A stretch of DNA of 64,000 bases, from contig CANMWG010000001.1 in assembly GCA_947501555.1 (NCBI GenBank), forward strand, positions 1 to 64,000. Reading direction: 5' to 3'. A program made the position numbers and the translations under genes. Below are positions 47,453 to 56,731 of the stretch, in pieces. Within the stretch, counting starts at the first letter, position 1. Each line of letters begins with the position of its first letter. The notes under the pieces were generated by a model. The model saw only the letters and a list, made by a program, of their open reading frames with translations, was not told the DNA's origin and made no database searches. The stretch comes from an uncultured Paracoccaceae bacterium (GTDB taxonomy: Bacteria; Pseudomonadota; Alphaproteobacteria; Rhodobacterales; Rhodobacteraceae).

Positions 47453-48325
47453 ATGGCGAAACTGGCGTTTTTGGGACTTGGGGTGATGGGTTACCCGATG
47501 GCGGGTCACTTGCAGGGCGCAGGTCACGATGTGACGGTTTACAACCGGACCACGGCCAAAGCCGAAAAATGGGTGGCCCAGTACGGCGGTGCCATGGCGC
47601 AGACCCCAGGCGACGCGGCAAAAGGGGCCGCGATGGTAATGGCCTGCGTGGGCAATGACGACGACTTGCGTGCGGTCTGTTTGGGCGACAACGGGGCGTT
47701 CGCAGGCATGGATGCCGGGGCGCTCTTTGTGGATCATACAACGGTCTCTGCAGCCGTGACCCGCGAGCTGCACGACGCAGCCGCCACAGGTGGCATAGGG
47801 TTCGTTGACGCGCCCGTGTCAGGTGGGCAAGCAGGTGCGGAAAACGGCGCACTTTCGGTGATGTGTGGCGGCTCGCAAGACAATTACGATGCAGCGGAGG
47901 CCGTCATCGGTGCCTATGCTAAGATGTGCAAACGGATCGGTGACAGCGGTTCGGGACAGATGACCAAGATGTGCAATCAGATTGCCATCGCAGGTGTTGT
48001 GCAGGGGCTGTCAGAGGCGCTGCATTTCGCCCAAAAGGCCGGGCTTGATGGGCGCGCCGTGGTTGAGGTGATAAGCCAAGGCGCTGCGGGCAGCTGGCAG
48101 ATGTCAAACCGCTATGAGACTATGCTGGATGATCATTTCGATCATGGGTTCGCAGTTGACTGGATGCGCAAGGACCTTGAGATTTGTCTAAGCACAGCAG
48201 ATGACAATGGGGCCAGCCTGCCGCTGACCGCGCTTGTCGATCAGTTTTACAAAGATGTGCAAAAGCTCGGCGGTGGCCGGTGGGATACGTCGTCTTTGCT
48301 TAAGCGCTTGCAGGCCATGGGCTGA
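47453..48325 (+). CDS. 3-hydroxyisobutyrate dehydrogenase family oxidoreductase
   Basis: The 290-residue NAD(P)-dependent beta-hydroxyacid dehydrogenase has the Rossmann motif LAFLGLGVMGYPMAGHL, YNRTTAKAEKW with an Arg-Thr that favours NADP, the substrate loop FVDAPVSGGQAGAENG and the catalytic lysine in GSGQMTKMCNQI. It could act on 3-hydroxyisobutyrate, tartronate semialdehyde or similar. It is 36 bp after the acyl-CoA synthetase and may be co-transcribed. The 3' end overlaps the convergent hydrolase gene by 26 bp. Confidence 0.88.
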   Translation: MAKLAFLGLGVMGYPMAGHLQGAGHDVTVYNRTTAKAEKWVAQYGGAMAQTPGDAAKGAAMVMACVGNDDDLRAVCLGDNGAFAGMDAGALFVDHTTVSAAVTRELHDAAATGGIGFVDAPVSGGQAGAENGALSVMCGGSQDNYDAAEAVIGAYAKMCKRIGDSGSGQMTKMCNQIAIAGVVQGLSEALHFAQKAGLDGRAVVEVISQGAAGSWQMSNRYETMLDDHFDHGFAVDWMRKDLEICLSTADDNGASLPLTALVDQFYKDVQKLGGGRWDTSSLLKRLQAMG

Positions 48326-49268
48326 CGACCTGATCGATGTTGCCAAAGATATTCTTACCTTTGGGATCCGACATCCAAATCTGCACACGGTCCCCCGGCT
48401 GCAAGAACGGTGTCTGGGGGGCGCCTTCCACAATAGTCTCGACCATGCGTTGCTCGGCGATACAGGCATAGCCCGCACCACCGGCAGCGATGGTCTTGCC
48501 CGGGCCGCCATTCAACTTGTTTGAGACGGTCCCCGAACCGATGATTGTCCCTGCCGCAAGGTCACGGGTCTTGGCGGCATGGGCGATCAGCTGGCCGAAA
48601 TCAAAGGTCATATCAACGCCCGCATTTACCCGGCCATAGGGCTGGTTGTTGATGTCAATGCGGACAATACCGTGCAGCTTTCCATCGCGCCAACCGGGCA
48701 AGTCATCGGGTGACACAGCGACAGGCGAAAAGGCACTGGCCGGTTTGGATTGCACAAAGCCAAATCCTTTGGCCAATTCGGTGGGGATCAGATTGCGCAA
48801 GGAAAGATCGTTACAGAGCATCACGAAACGGATCGCTTCCAAAGCCTCGTCACGGTCTGCACCCATGCGGACGGGGTCGGTGATAACCGCAATTTCGGCC
48901 TCAAAATCGATACCCCATGCAGGGTTGCCGATGATCGGGTCGGTTGGCGACATGAAGCTGTCTGAGCCGCCTTGGTACATCAAAGGATCGGTCCAAAAAC
49001 TGTCGGGCATGTCCGCACCGCGGGCTTTGCGAACCAGTTCAACGTGGTTCACATAGGCCGATCCATCAAGAAACTGATAGGCCCGGGGCAGGGGAGAATG
49101 GCAAATAGACTCATTGAAGAGCCCATCAGTGTCAGGGCTCGTGATGGTCGCGCCATCAAGCAATCCCTGCAACGTGGGGGTGCCGGCTGGCCACATGCGC
49201 TTTAGATCGTCAGAAACACATACCAACGCGCCGTCAGGCTGGCCATTCTTCAGAGTTGCTACTTTCAT
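48300..49268 (-). CDS. Fumarylacetoacetate hydrolase family protein
   Basis: The 322-residue FAH-fold hydrolase has the metal-binding carboxylates in [13 protein letters not shown] and [31 protein letters not shown] (in pieces), and the late [12 protein letters not shown] and [10 protein letters not shown]. Its ATG overlaps the stop of the hmgA remnant (ATGA at 49265-49268), an arrangement that shows it was the second gene of a homogentisate operon. It would cleave fumarylacetoacetate or a related C-C bond. Because hmgA is dead, its present role in that pathway is doubtful. Confidence 0.87.
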   Translation of the reverse strand: MKVATLKNGQPDGALVCVSDDLKRMWPAGTPTLQGLLDGATITSPDTDGLFNESICHSPLPRAYQFLDGSAYVNHVELVRKARGADMPDSFWTDPLMYQGGSDSFMSPTDPIIGNPAWGIDFEAEIAVITDPVRMGADRDEALEAIRFVMLCNDLSLRNLIPTELAKGFGFVQSKPASAFSPVAVSPDDLPGWRDGKLHGIVRIDINNQPYGRVNAGVDMTFDFGQLIAHAAKTRDLAAGTIIGSGTVSNKLNGGPGKTIAAGGAGYACIAEQRMVETIVEGAPQTPFLQPGDRVQIWMSDPKGKNIFGNIDQVVSPWPASA

Positions 49269-50102
49269 TTCTTCCCCGGGGTCCCATCGAATTTCTTTAC
49301 CAGATCACTCCAGCAGTCAATGTAATCATCCTGCATCGGCGCCTCATTGGCGGCGAATGCAGTAAGGTGCTGCGGGAACCGCGTTTCAAACATAAAAGAC
49401 ATGGTATTGTCCAGTTTGTCGGGCCCCAATTCGGTATTTGATGCGCTTTCAAATGTGGTCTTATCAGGGCCATGTGGCAACATCATGTTATGCAAACTCA
49501 TCCTGCCGGGAATAAAGCCTTTGGACTTGGCATCATAGACCCCATGGATGTTGCCCGTCAGTTCGGACATCACATTTTTATGATACCAGGGCGGAGGGGA
49601 GGTATCTTCCGCGACCATCCAGCAATCGCGGAATAGCACAAAATCAATATTTGCAATGCCTTCAACGCCCGAAGCGGCAGGCGAAACCGTAAAAATCGAA
49701 GGATCCGGATAGTCGGATAGAATGGCTCCAACGGGGCAATAGGTGCGTAGGTCATACTTGCACGGGCGTAATTCCAGTGCCGTGCCACGACGTCTAAAGG
49801 GAAATGGCCAATTGCGGCCTGATGAAACGGCCCGGTCCATTTTACCGTGACCGTGCAGGGGGTCTTTCGGTCCTCAAACGCGGCCATCGGGGGGGTAAAG
49901 TCACGCCGGTTTGCCATGCAGTTCGCGCCAATCGGACCATGACCAGGCAGGCCGCATTTAACCTTTTGCGGGCTGTTCGTCCCTTGGCGAACGGCTGGGC
50001 TTCGGTTTCGAAATCATTGCCGAAGCTGGGCAGATGTCCGGCGTGGATGCCAACAGGAACAACGGCTGCTTTTGAGCTGCCAAACGTAGGGTCCTTGTTC
50101 AT
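49265..50102 (-). pseudogene. hmgA: Homogentisate 1,2-dioxygenase, degraded
   Basis: Three reading frames together give recognisable HmgA pieces. The N-terminus (from ATG 50102) contains [16 protein letters not shown] one-base deletion near 49978 shifts into [10 protein letters not shown], which then runs directly into [18 protein letters not shown] second one-base deletion near 49766 shifts into [15 protein letters not shown], which continues to the normal end ([40 protein letters not shown]). Joining GLPG to GPIGAN skips about 200 residues of the family (about 450 aa), including some of the core. The coupling ATGA with the next gene persists. Confidence 0.9.
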
Positions 50103-50173
50103 GCTGAAGCCTTTCCATGGGGCCCAATTGGATTATTAGTTGTTTTTGTAATTATAATGGATATCGACGATCT

Positions 50174-50395
50174 ATGGATGATAGCATCGATATCCAAGAC
50201 TTTCGGACCTATCTGCTGAACCAAGCGGTGGGTGCTGTTTCATCTAGGGCGGTATGGGGAATGACTGCGCCAGCATGGTCTCTTCGCGCTTGCGCTCTAA
50301 TGTCTTTACTCATTTATGCGGAACTCACGCAATCATGCTTGAAAGAGGCCGGACCAAAACCGTGGCAAAACCAATCTCGCAAACCTATCACATGA
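50174..50395 (+). pseudogene. Probable MarR-type regulator remnant (hmgR-like)
   Basis: The ORF from ATG 50174 starts MDDSIDIQDFRTYLLNQAVGA, which resembles the start of MarR regulators found divergent from hmgA. The following GMTAPAW fits the MarR GMTRPEW segment. After that, no frame gives a clean winged helix: one frame shows RTKTVAKPIS, weakly like the TKISRAV recognition helix, and the ORF stops after 73 residues instead of about 150. I interpret it as a truncated, frameshifted regulator. It may still be a chance ORF. Confidence 0.4.
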
Positions 50396-50529
50396 ATCCT
50401 GAAAAGCGGGTGAGTTGACTACGTCTGAAGCATGAGTGCTGGCGAGACGGCAATTGCCAAGACGGCGAAAATTTCGGCACCGATCATAAAATTCGGCACC
50501 TATTTAGTCGGCACCGCGATAATTGTGAC

Positions 50530-50539
50530 AAAACGTTTT
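50530..50539 (+). promoter_or_regulatory. AAAACGTTTT palindrome upstream of the ABC operon
   Basis: A 10-bp perfect palindrome with a central CG lies 79-88 bp upstream of the binding-protein start. LacI-family operators commonly have this core, but no lacI-type gene is in the window. It sits in an AT-rich stretch that probably holds the operon promoter. Confidence 0.35.
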
Positions 50540-50617
50540 CGTCCCCTAATTTTCGTCATAACACTTTTTCAATCCTCGTCTTACTTGTCGGCAAAAGTAA
50601 AGCACCTAGGGGAAACC

Positions 50618-52660
50618 ATGAAATATCGTTTGCTATGCAGCACAGCCTTCGCTGTGCTTGGGAACGCTGCGGTTGCAGCTTGTCCAGCCGTTACCGTCGC
50701 TGATCCAATGGGGGTCGGTGCTGGTATTTTCCCACAACAGTATGAACTGGCCGAATATGAAGCGGCTGCAGACTGCACAATGGAGTTCACGGCCAATCCT
50801 GAGATCGAGGCGCTGAATGCTGAAATCCAAGGCAACCCTGCGCTTCCGCCTCTGGCCGAGCGTCTGCCAAGTGATCCATTGGTCGTCGCACCCTACGACA
50901 TGGTTGGCACCTATGGCGGCACATTCGATGCGCTTTCGAACAATACCGAAGCGGGCACATCTGACTTCCTGTCGATCCGTCATGTGAACCTCGTGCGCTA
51001 CTCAGACGATCTGGCAACCATCGTTCCCAACGTCGCCAAGTCGTGGGAATGGAACGACGATTTCACCGAACTGACGATGAGCTTGCGTGAGGGCCACAAG
51101 TGGTCTGACGGCGCGCCCTTCACGTCTGAAGACGTGCGCTTTTGGCTTGAAAACCTGAGCCTTGATACCAACATCCGCGAAAAAGCGGCGGACTATGTGC
51201 TGGCCGGTGGTGAGCCGATCCAGATCGAGATCATTGACGAACAGACTTTCAAATTTGTGCTGGCAGCGCCAAAGCCTGGTCTTTTGGTCCATTTCGCAAC
51301 CAGCTACGCTCAGCCATTCCAGCCTGCTCATTTTCTGGGCCAGTTCCATCCGGCTGTGAACCCGGACGCGGATGCGGCGGCGGCGGAATACGGGTTTGCC
51401 AGCGGGTATGAAGCGGTGAACTACTACTTCGGCGCTTCCGATTGGACCGATACACCCTCACCAATGTTGCGCGACCCGGCCAAGGCGGAAACCTTGCCCT
51501 ATGCCACGCAGCCGACGCTGGAAAGCCACATCTACGTGGCTGACACCACCGAAGGCCGCAAACTGGTGGCCAACCCCTATTTCCACCAAGTGGATACAAC
51601 CGGTCAGCAGTTGCCATACATCAGCCGTCAGGATGAGCTGTATAAGAACGACGCTGAAGTGCGTGTTCTGGCGCTGATCAACGGTGAAGTGGACTATAAG
51701 GCCCAGTCTTTGCAGTTGCCGAACGCGCCGCTCTTGCTGGAAAACCAAGAGAACGGTGGATACTCTGTTCAGCTCAAACCAACAGTTGCCATCCCGACAC
51801 TGTCGTTCAACGTTACATCTGATGATGACGCAAAACGCGCGCTGTTCTCAAACCCTGAGTTCCGCAAAGCGATGTCTGTGGCGATCAACCGGGATGAGTT
51901 GAACGAGGTTGTCTTTTTCGGTCAGGGTGAGCCAATGGCATACACGGGTTTTTCACCTTTGCCGGACTTCGCGGCCCCTTATGGCACGGTCGGCACAGAC
52001 TTCGATACTGATATGGCCAACGCGACGCTCGACGCGCTTGGCATGGTTGACGTCGATGGTGATGGCGTGCGTGAGCTGCCCAATGGCGAAGACATTGTGC
52101 TGAACATCCAGTTCGCAACGCAAGGCATCTCGGGTGACCTGCTTGAACTGATCGCGCAGCACTGGACGGACGTGGGCGTTGAGACCACGGTCAAGGAAGT
52201 CACCCCGGACGAGTACCGCGCTGCCCAATCGGCCAATGAGCTGGACGTTCACGCGTGGTGGAAGGGCGAGCCTTTGGCGATTGCGCTTGGCACGAACCAA
52301 GGGCTTGTCCCGCCGTTCTCAGATTACTTCGGTCACCGTACTGGTATGAAGTGGGCGGAATATATCGACAGCGATGGCACTTCCGGGATTGAGCCGCCAG
52401 CGTGGGTCATGCAGTTGATCGACGATGTGGCGACGTTGCAGGCTTCTGCGCCGGGTTCTGCTGAAGCTTCTGCCGCAGGTGAAGCAATCGCCAAGGCTTT
52501 TACAGACAACCAGCTGTTCATCGGAACGGTCATTGCGCCCTCGCCAATCGTTGTCCGCAACGGGCTGGTCAATGTGCCCGAGTTCCAGACATCTTCTTAC
52601 GAATACTACCGCACATACCCCTACCGGGCGACGCAGTGGTTCTTGGCCGAAGACAACTAG
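50618..52660 (+). CDS. ABC transporter substrate-binding protein (peptide/opine type)
   Basis: The start at 50618 has AGGGGA upstream and gives a signal peptide (MKYRLLCSTAFAVLGNAAVAA). The 680-residue protein belongs to the SBP_bac_5 (DppA/OppA) family: LSIRHVNLVRYSDDLATIVPNVAKSWEWNDDFTELT (in pieces), MSLREGHKWSDGAPFTSEDVRFWL and FRKAMSVAINRDELNEVVFFGQGEP. It is longer than DppA (about 535) and closer to the long subgroup. The ligand is unknown. It is the first gene of the operon; a hairpin lies between it and the permease. Confidence 0.9.
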   Translation: MKYRLLCSTAFAVLGNAAVAACPAVTVADPMGVGAGIFPQQYELAEYEAAADCTMEFTANPEIEALNAEIQGNPALPPLAERLPSDPLVVAPYDMVGTYGGTFDALSNNTEAGTSDFLSIRHVNLVRYSDDLATIVPNVAKSWEWNDDFTELTMSLREGHKWSDGAPFTSEDVRFWLENLSLDTNIREKAADYVLAGGEPIQIEIIDEQTFKFVLAAPKPGLLVHFATSYAQPFQPAHFLGQFHPAVNPDADAAAAEYGFASGYEAVNYYFGASDWTDTPSPMLRDPAKAETLPYATQPTLESHIYVADTTEGRKLVANPYFHQVDTTGQQLPYISRQDELYKNDAEVRVLALINGEVDYKAQSLQLPNAPLLLENQENGGYSVQLKPTVAIPTLSFNVTSDDDAKRALFSNPEFRKAMSVAINRDELNEVVFFGQGEPMAYTGFSPLPDFAAPYGTVGTDFDTDMANATLDALGMVDVDGDGVRELPNGEDIVLNIQFATQGISGDLLELIAQHWTDVGVETTVKEVTPDEYRAAQSANELDVHAWWKGEPLAIALGTNQGLVPPFSDYFGHRTGMKWAEYIDSDGTSGIEPPAWVMQLIDDVATLQASAPGSAEASAAGEAIAKAFTDNQLFIGTVIAPSPIVVRNGLVNVPEFQTSSYEYYRTYPYRATQWFLAEDN

Positions 52661-52684
52661 GCTGACCCGTAAAGACTTTTGCGC

Positions 52685-52713
52685 AGGGCCGGGCGTTTTG
52701 AGCGTTCGGCCCT
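52685..52713 (+). terminator. Hairpin between binding protein and permease genes
   Basis: AGGGCCG (52685-52691) pairs with CGGCCCT (52707-52713) across a 15-nt loop containing GCGTTTTGAGCG. Such hairpins between a binding-protein gene and its permease commonly stabilise or partly terminate the upstream message, favouring the binding protein. No U-tract is seen. Confidence 0.5.
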
Positions 52714-52762
52714 TGCCATGACAACCTTCGGGCGAAGATCCTGAAGGTAAGGACAGGACTTG

Positions 52763-53776
52763 ATGGCTGATTTCTTACGATTTGTTGGTGTGCGCGCGAT
52801 CCTTGCGGTCGTCACGCTTTTGATCGTGTCCTTCATTGTGTTTTCCTTGATGGAATTCGTGCCCGGCGACTGTGCCGAACGCTATCTGGCCTACAAAAAC
52901 ACCCAAGGGCAGAACCTGACGCTGGAAGACATTGACGCAGAACGGGCACGTCTGGGGTTGGATCAGCCGTTTCTGTATCGCTGGGTAACTTGGGTCTCGG
53001 GCGCTTTTGTGGGGAATTTCGGCGATAGCTGTATTCTGCGCGTGAGTATCAGCCAGTTGCTTGGGTCCAAGTTTCTGATCTCTGCGGGCATTTGTTTTGC
53101 AGCCCTGTTTGTGGCGTATCTGGTGGCCATTCCCGTAGGCATCTATGCGGCCAATTCCCGCAATCCGGTGGTGAACAACGTCCTGCGCTTTGTCAGCTAT
53201 CTTGGGCTTGCCCTGCCGAACTTTCTTTTGGCGCTGATCATCATGCTGATTTCAACGGTCTATTTCGGCGATTCCCTCAGCGGTCTTTTCAGCAAAGAGT
53301 TTCGGGATGCGCCGTGGTCCATGGCCAAGTTCTGGGATTTCATGAGCAGGGCGTGGCTGCCGATTTTCATCCTCGGCTGGTCTGCGACTGCCTTTGCCCT
53401 ACAAACCGTCCGTGCGTTGATGCTGGATGAGCAAAGCAAGCTTTATGTCACGGCTGCCCGTGCACGGGGGCTGTACGGGCCGCGCCTGTTGTGGCGCTAT
53501 CCGGCCCGGCATGCGCTGGGCCCGATTGTGAATTCCCTTGGTTTCGACCTGAACCGCATCTTCAACGAACTGCCTATCGTGGCGATCATCCTGACATTGA
53601 CCGAAGCCGGGGCCTTGCTGCTGGAAGCGCTCGCACGATCCAACGATCAACAGCTTGCCGGTGCGATCATCTTTCTGCTGACGGCAACGATTGTGGGGCT
53701 GAACTTTGTCACGGATATCGCCCTCGCAGCCCTTGACCCACGCATGCGCAACTCAGTCATGGGAGGCCGGGGATGA
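52763..53776 (+). CDS. ABC permease, DppB type
   Basis: This 337-residue inner-membrane permease has six or so hydrophobic segments, the N-terminal MADFLRFVGVRAILAVVTLLIVSFIVFSLMEFVPGD pattern of DppB (in pieces), and the EAA loop QSKLYVTAARARGL. A periplasmic loop of about 70 residues follows the first helix. The stop overlaps the next start (ATGA). It pairs with the DppC-type permease downstream. Confidence 0.9.
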   Translation: MADFLRFVGVRAILAVVTLLIVSFIVFSLMEFVPGDCAERYLAYKNTQGQNLTLEDIDAERARLGLDQPFLYRWVTWVSGAFVGNFGDSCILRVSISQLLGSKFLISAGICFAALFVAYLVAIPVGIYAANSRNPVVNNVLRFVSYLGLALPNFLLALIIMLISTVYFGDSLSGLFSKEFRDAPWSMAKFWDFMSRAWLPIFILGWSATAFALQTVRALMLDEQSKLYVTAARARGLYGPRLLWRYPARHALGPIVNSLGFDLNRIFNELPIVAIILTLTEAGALLLEALARSNDQQLAGAIIFLLTATIVGLNFVTDIALAALDPRMRNSVMGGRG

Positions 53777-54894
53777 CCGACGTCAGCCAAAGCGCGAAAG
53801 AAGCCTATTTCACCGCCTCCCAAGGCCAGCTGATCTGGGCGCGGTTCAAGAAACAGCGCGCCGCGATGGTCGCCGCCTGGGTGCTGGGGCTCATGATCTT
53901 ACTAGGTCTTTTTGCCGATTTTATCGGCCCCTATAACCCCACGATCGCGGGTGCCAACAAAGACTACACCAACGGCGCGCCGCAATGGCCGCAGTTTTGC
54001 GATGACAATGGCTGCTCAGCCCGGCCCTTTATCTATGGCGTCAAACGCGAACGGTCGATTGAGACGAATTTCCGCTGGGTCAGCACAATCGACACCGAGG
54101 ACCGGCGCTCTCTGCAGTGGTTTGTGAAGGGCGATGAGTATCAGTGGTTTGGCGTGACCCTTAATCGGCATTTGTTCGGCGTTGCCGACGGTACTGTTCA
54201 TCTTTTCGGGACTGATGACACAGGAAAAGATATCTTCAGCCGTACGTTGCATGCGATCAAAACCTCGCTCGCGGTTGGGACCCTTGGCGTGCTGATCTCA
54301 TTCGTGCTGGCCTTGGGGATCGGCGGGATTGCCGGGTATTATGGCGGGGTTGTGGACGGCGTTCTACAGATGATCACCGATGCGATCCGCACGATCCCGG
54401 CGATTCCCTTGTTCATGGCGCTGGCGGCCTTTGTCCCCGACACCTGGAGCGCTGAGATGCGGTTCTTTTTCATCTCGATCATCCTCGGGCTGATTGGCTG
54501 GCCCACATTGGCCCGGCGCGTGCGCACCCATTTGCTGGTCGAACGGAATCAGGACTATGTGCTGGCCGCAGAACTGTCAGGCGCAGGGTCAGGCCATATC
54601 ATCCGCCGCCATCTGCTGCCGAGTTTCACCAGCTATATCATCGTCGATCTGGTGATTTCCTTCCCTTACATGGTGCTGTCGGAAACCGCGCTTTCGTTTA
54701 TCGGGCTGGGGCTGAAGGACCCGGTGACCTCGCTTGGCGTGCTTTTGCAGAATACGACCAATGCGGATGTGCTCTTGAATTACCAATGGTATTTTATTCC
54801 GGTGCTCTTCTTCGTGGCGCTTGTCATGGCCTTCGTCTTTGTCGGTGACGGGCTGCGCGACGCAGCGGACCCCTATAGCGAGGCAAAGAAATGA
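53773..54894 (+). CDS. ABC permease, DppC type, with long periplasmic insertion
   Basis: The 373-residue permease has an N-terminal helix (WVLGLMILLGLFADFIGPYNP) followed by about 110 periplasmic residues (DNGCSARPFIYGVKRERSIETN as an example stretch, 22 residues split here: DNGCSARPFIYG / VKRERSIETN), then GTDDTGKDIFSRTLHAIKTSL and the EAA loop region NQDYVLAAELSGAGSG. The loop is longer than in E. coli DppC and resembles microcin C/YejE-type permeases. It overlaps the adjacent genes by ATGA on both sides. Confidence 0.88.
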   Translation: MTDVSQSAKEAYFTASQGQLIWARFKKQRAAMVAAWVLGLMILLGLFADFIGPYNPTIAGANKDYTNGAPQWPQFCDDNGCSARPFIYGVKRERSIETNFRWVSTIDTEDRRSLQWFVKGDEYQWFGVTLNRHLFGVADGTVHLFGTDDTGKDIFSRTLHAIKTSLAVGTLGVLISFVLALGIGGIAGYYGGVVDGVLQMITDAIRTIPAIPLFMALAAFVPDTWSAEMRFFFISIILGLIGWPTLARRVRTHLLVERNQDYVLAAELSGAGSGHIIRRHLLPSFTSYIIVDLVISFPYMVLSETALSFIGLGLKDPVTSLGVLLQNTTNADVLLNYQWYFIPVLFFVALVMAFVFVGDGLRDAADPYSEAKK

Positions 54895-55874
54895 GCCTGC
54901 TGACCGTCCAAGACCTGACCATTCGCTTCAAGACGGATGAAGGGCTGATCACCGCTGTCGAAGACGTGTCCTTCGATATCGAACCCGGTGAGGTGCTGGG
55001 GCTGGTGGGCGAAAGCGGATCTGGCAAATCCGTGACGGCCAAGGCACTGATGCAGCTAAATGGCTGGAACACAGTTTATGATCCGGCGTCGAAAATCATC
55101 CTGCATGGCGACCCGGATGTTGATGTCCTCAGCCTAAGGCGTGAACGTGATATGCTGCCCATCCGGGGCGGGCAGATTTCGATGATCTTTCAGGAACCCA
55201 TGGCCAGCTTTGCCCCGGCACTGACTGTGGGCAAGCAGATGGTCGAGCAGCTGCAAATCCACACCAAGATGTCCAAGGCGCAAGCCAAAGAGCTGTCAAT
55301 CGAAATGCTTGATCGCGTTGGCATCACCGAACCGGCGCGGCGGTTTGATCAATATGTGTTCGAATACTCCGGCGGCATGCGGCAGCGCGCGATGATCGCT
55401 ATGGCTCTGACCACCAAGCCGCGCCTACTGATCGCGGATGAGCCCACAACCGCACTGGATGTGACCATCCAGCGGCAGGTCATTGACCTGATGAAAGAGC
55501 TGATCACCGATTTCGGGATGTCGATCCTGTTCATCACTCATGACCTTGGTGTGATCGCCCAGACCGCGGACCGGGTGGCGGTGATGTATCTGGGGCGGAT
55601 CTTGGAAAAAGGGCCCGTGCGTGATGTTCTGCGCACCCCCGCACATGCCTATACGCGCGGGCTTTTGAATGCCTTGCCGGATCTTGATAACCTCGATGCG
55701 CCTTTGACGCCGATCCCGGGTGACATCCCATCGCCCCTGGAAAGACCCGCAGGTTGTGTGTTCCACACGCGCAACGCCGAGCTGGCCCCCGGTTCGCGCT
55801 ATGAAACCGAAGTGCCGCCCATGTCCGAAGTGCGTCCCGGCCATTTCGCGGCGCTTTTCCCGGAGGATGTGTGA
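54891..55874 (+). CDS. ABC ATPase, DppD/OppD type
   Basis: This 327-residue ATPase has Walker A GESGSGKSV, Q-loop SMIFQEPMASFAPALTVG, signature EYSGGMRQRAMIAMAL, Walker B LLIADEPTTALDVT and switch LFITHDLGVIAQ. The C-terminal oligopeptide-transporter extension begins near YTRGLLNALPDLDN and includes CVFHTRNAELAPG with one of the usual cluster cysteines. It pairs with the OppF-type ATPase downstream, whose start overlaps the stop (TGATG). Confidence 0.93.
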   Translation: MSLLTVQDLTIRFKTDEGLITAVEDVSFDIEPGEVLGLVGESGSGKSVTAKALMQLNGWNTVYDPASKIILHGDPDVDVLSLRRERDMLPIRGGQISMIFQEPMASFAPALTVGKQMVEQLQIHTKMSKAQAKELSIEMLDRVGITEPARRFDQYVFEYSGGMRQRAMIAMALTTKPRLLIADEPTTALDVTIQRQVIDLMKELITDFGMSILFITHDLGVIAQTADRVAVMYLGRILEKGPVRDVLRTPAHAYTRGLLNALPDLDNLDAPLTPIPGDIPSPLERPAGCVFHTRNAELAPGSRYETEVPPMSEVRPGHFAALFPEDV

Positions 55875-56731
55875 TGATCCCGCTGGTGCAAATCGACAAT
55901 CTCACTGTGTCCTTCCCCATCGGGCGGCGGGTTTTTGGCCCGCCGCCCATGCTGAAGGCCGTCAAGGGTGTCAGCCTCAGTATTCCAAAGGGCAGCTTTG
56001 TGGGGTTGGTCGGCGAAAGCGGGTCTGGCAAGACGACGCTAGGCCGCGCGATCCTCAAGGCGTCACCCATCAGCGAAGGCAAGATTACCTTTGACGACGG
56101 CACCCGTCGCTATGACATTGGCACCATGTCCAAAGCGCAGGAACGCGACTTCCGCACCCAAGCGCAACTGATCTTCCAAGATCCCTATGCAGCGCTCAGC
56201 CCACGTATGACGGTGCGTGATATCATTGCAGAGCCGCTTGAACTGCTGGGCATCACCAACACACGCGAAGACACCGACGCCCGCGTGCGCGAGATTGCGG
56301 GCAAATGCCGGATCAATCTTGAACACCTGCGGCGCTACCCGCATGCCTTCTCAGGCGGACAACGGCAGCGCATTTCCATTGCACGGACATTGGCTGCCGG
56401 GCCCAAGCTTGTGGTGGCGGACGAATGTGTGGCCGCCTTGGATGTGTCCATTCAAGCCGACATCCTGAACCTTCTCAAACAGCTGCAACGCGATCTGGAC
56501 CTGACCTATCTGTTCATTTCCCACGATCTGAGCGTCGTCGCCCATGTCTGCGATTATGTGGCGGTGATGTATCTGGGTGAGATCGTTGAAGAGGGGCCCA
56601 CGCGCCAGATTTTTGCCAATCCGCAGCATGATTACACAAAATCCCTGCTTGCCGCGATCCCATCGCTTGATCCTGATCAACGCAGCCGCGTGGTTCAATT
56701 TGAACGTGGCACGGTCACGGTGGAGGGCTAG
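55874..56731 (+). CDS. ABC ATPase, OppF type
   Basis: The 285-residue ATPase starts at ATG 55874 (GGAGG seven bases upstream, overlapping the previous stop); a GTG three bases earlier is also possible. It has Walker A GESGSGKTTLGRA, signature FSGGQRQRISIARTL, Walker B LVVADECVAALDVS (Cys replaces the usual Pro in DEPVSALD) and switch FISHDLSVVAH. It lacks most of the C-terminal cysteine-cluster extension. It completes the importer. The methyltransferase gene begins directly after its stop. Confidence 0.92.
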   Translation: MIPLVQIDNLTVSFPIGRRVFGPPPMLKAVKGVSLSIPKGSFVGLVGESGSGKTTLGRAILKASPISEGKITFDDGTRRYDIGTMSKAQERDFRTQAQLIFQDPYAALSPRMTVRDIIAEPLELLGITNTREDTDARVREIAGKCRINLEHLRRYPHAFSGGQRQRISIARTLAAGPKLVVADECVAALDVSIQADILNLLKQLQRDLDLTYLFISHDLSVVAHVCDYVAVMYLGEIVEEGPTRQIFANPQHDYTKSLLAAIPSLDPDQRSRVVQFERGTVTVEG

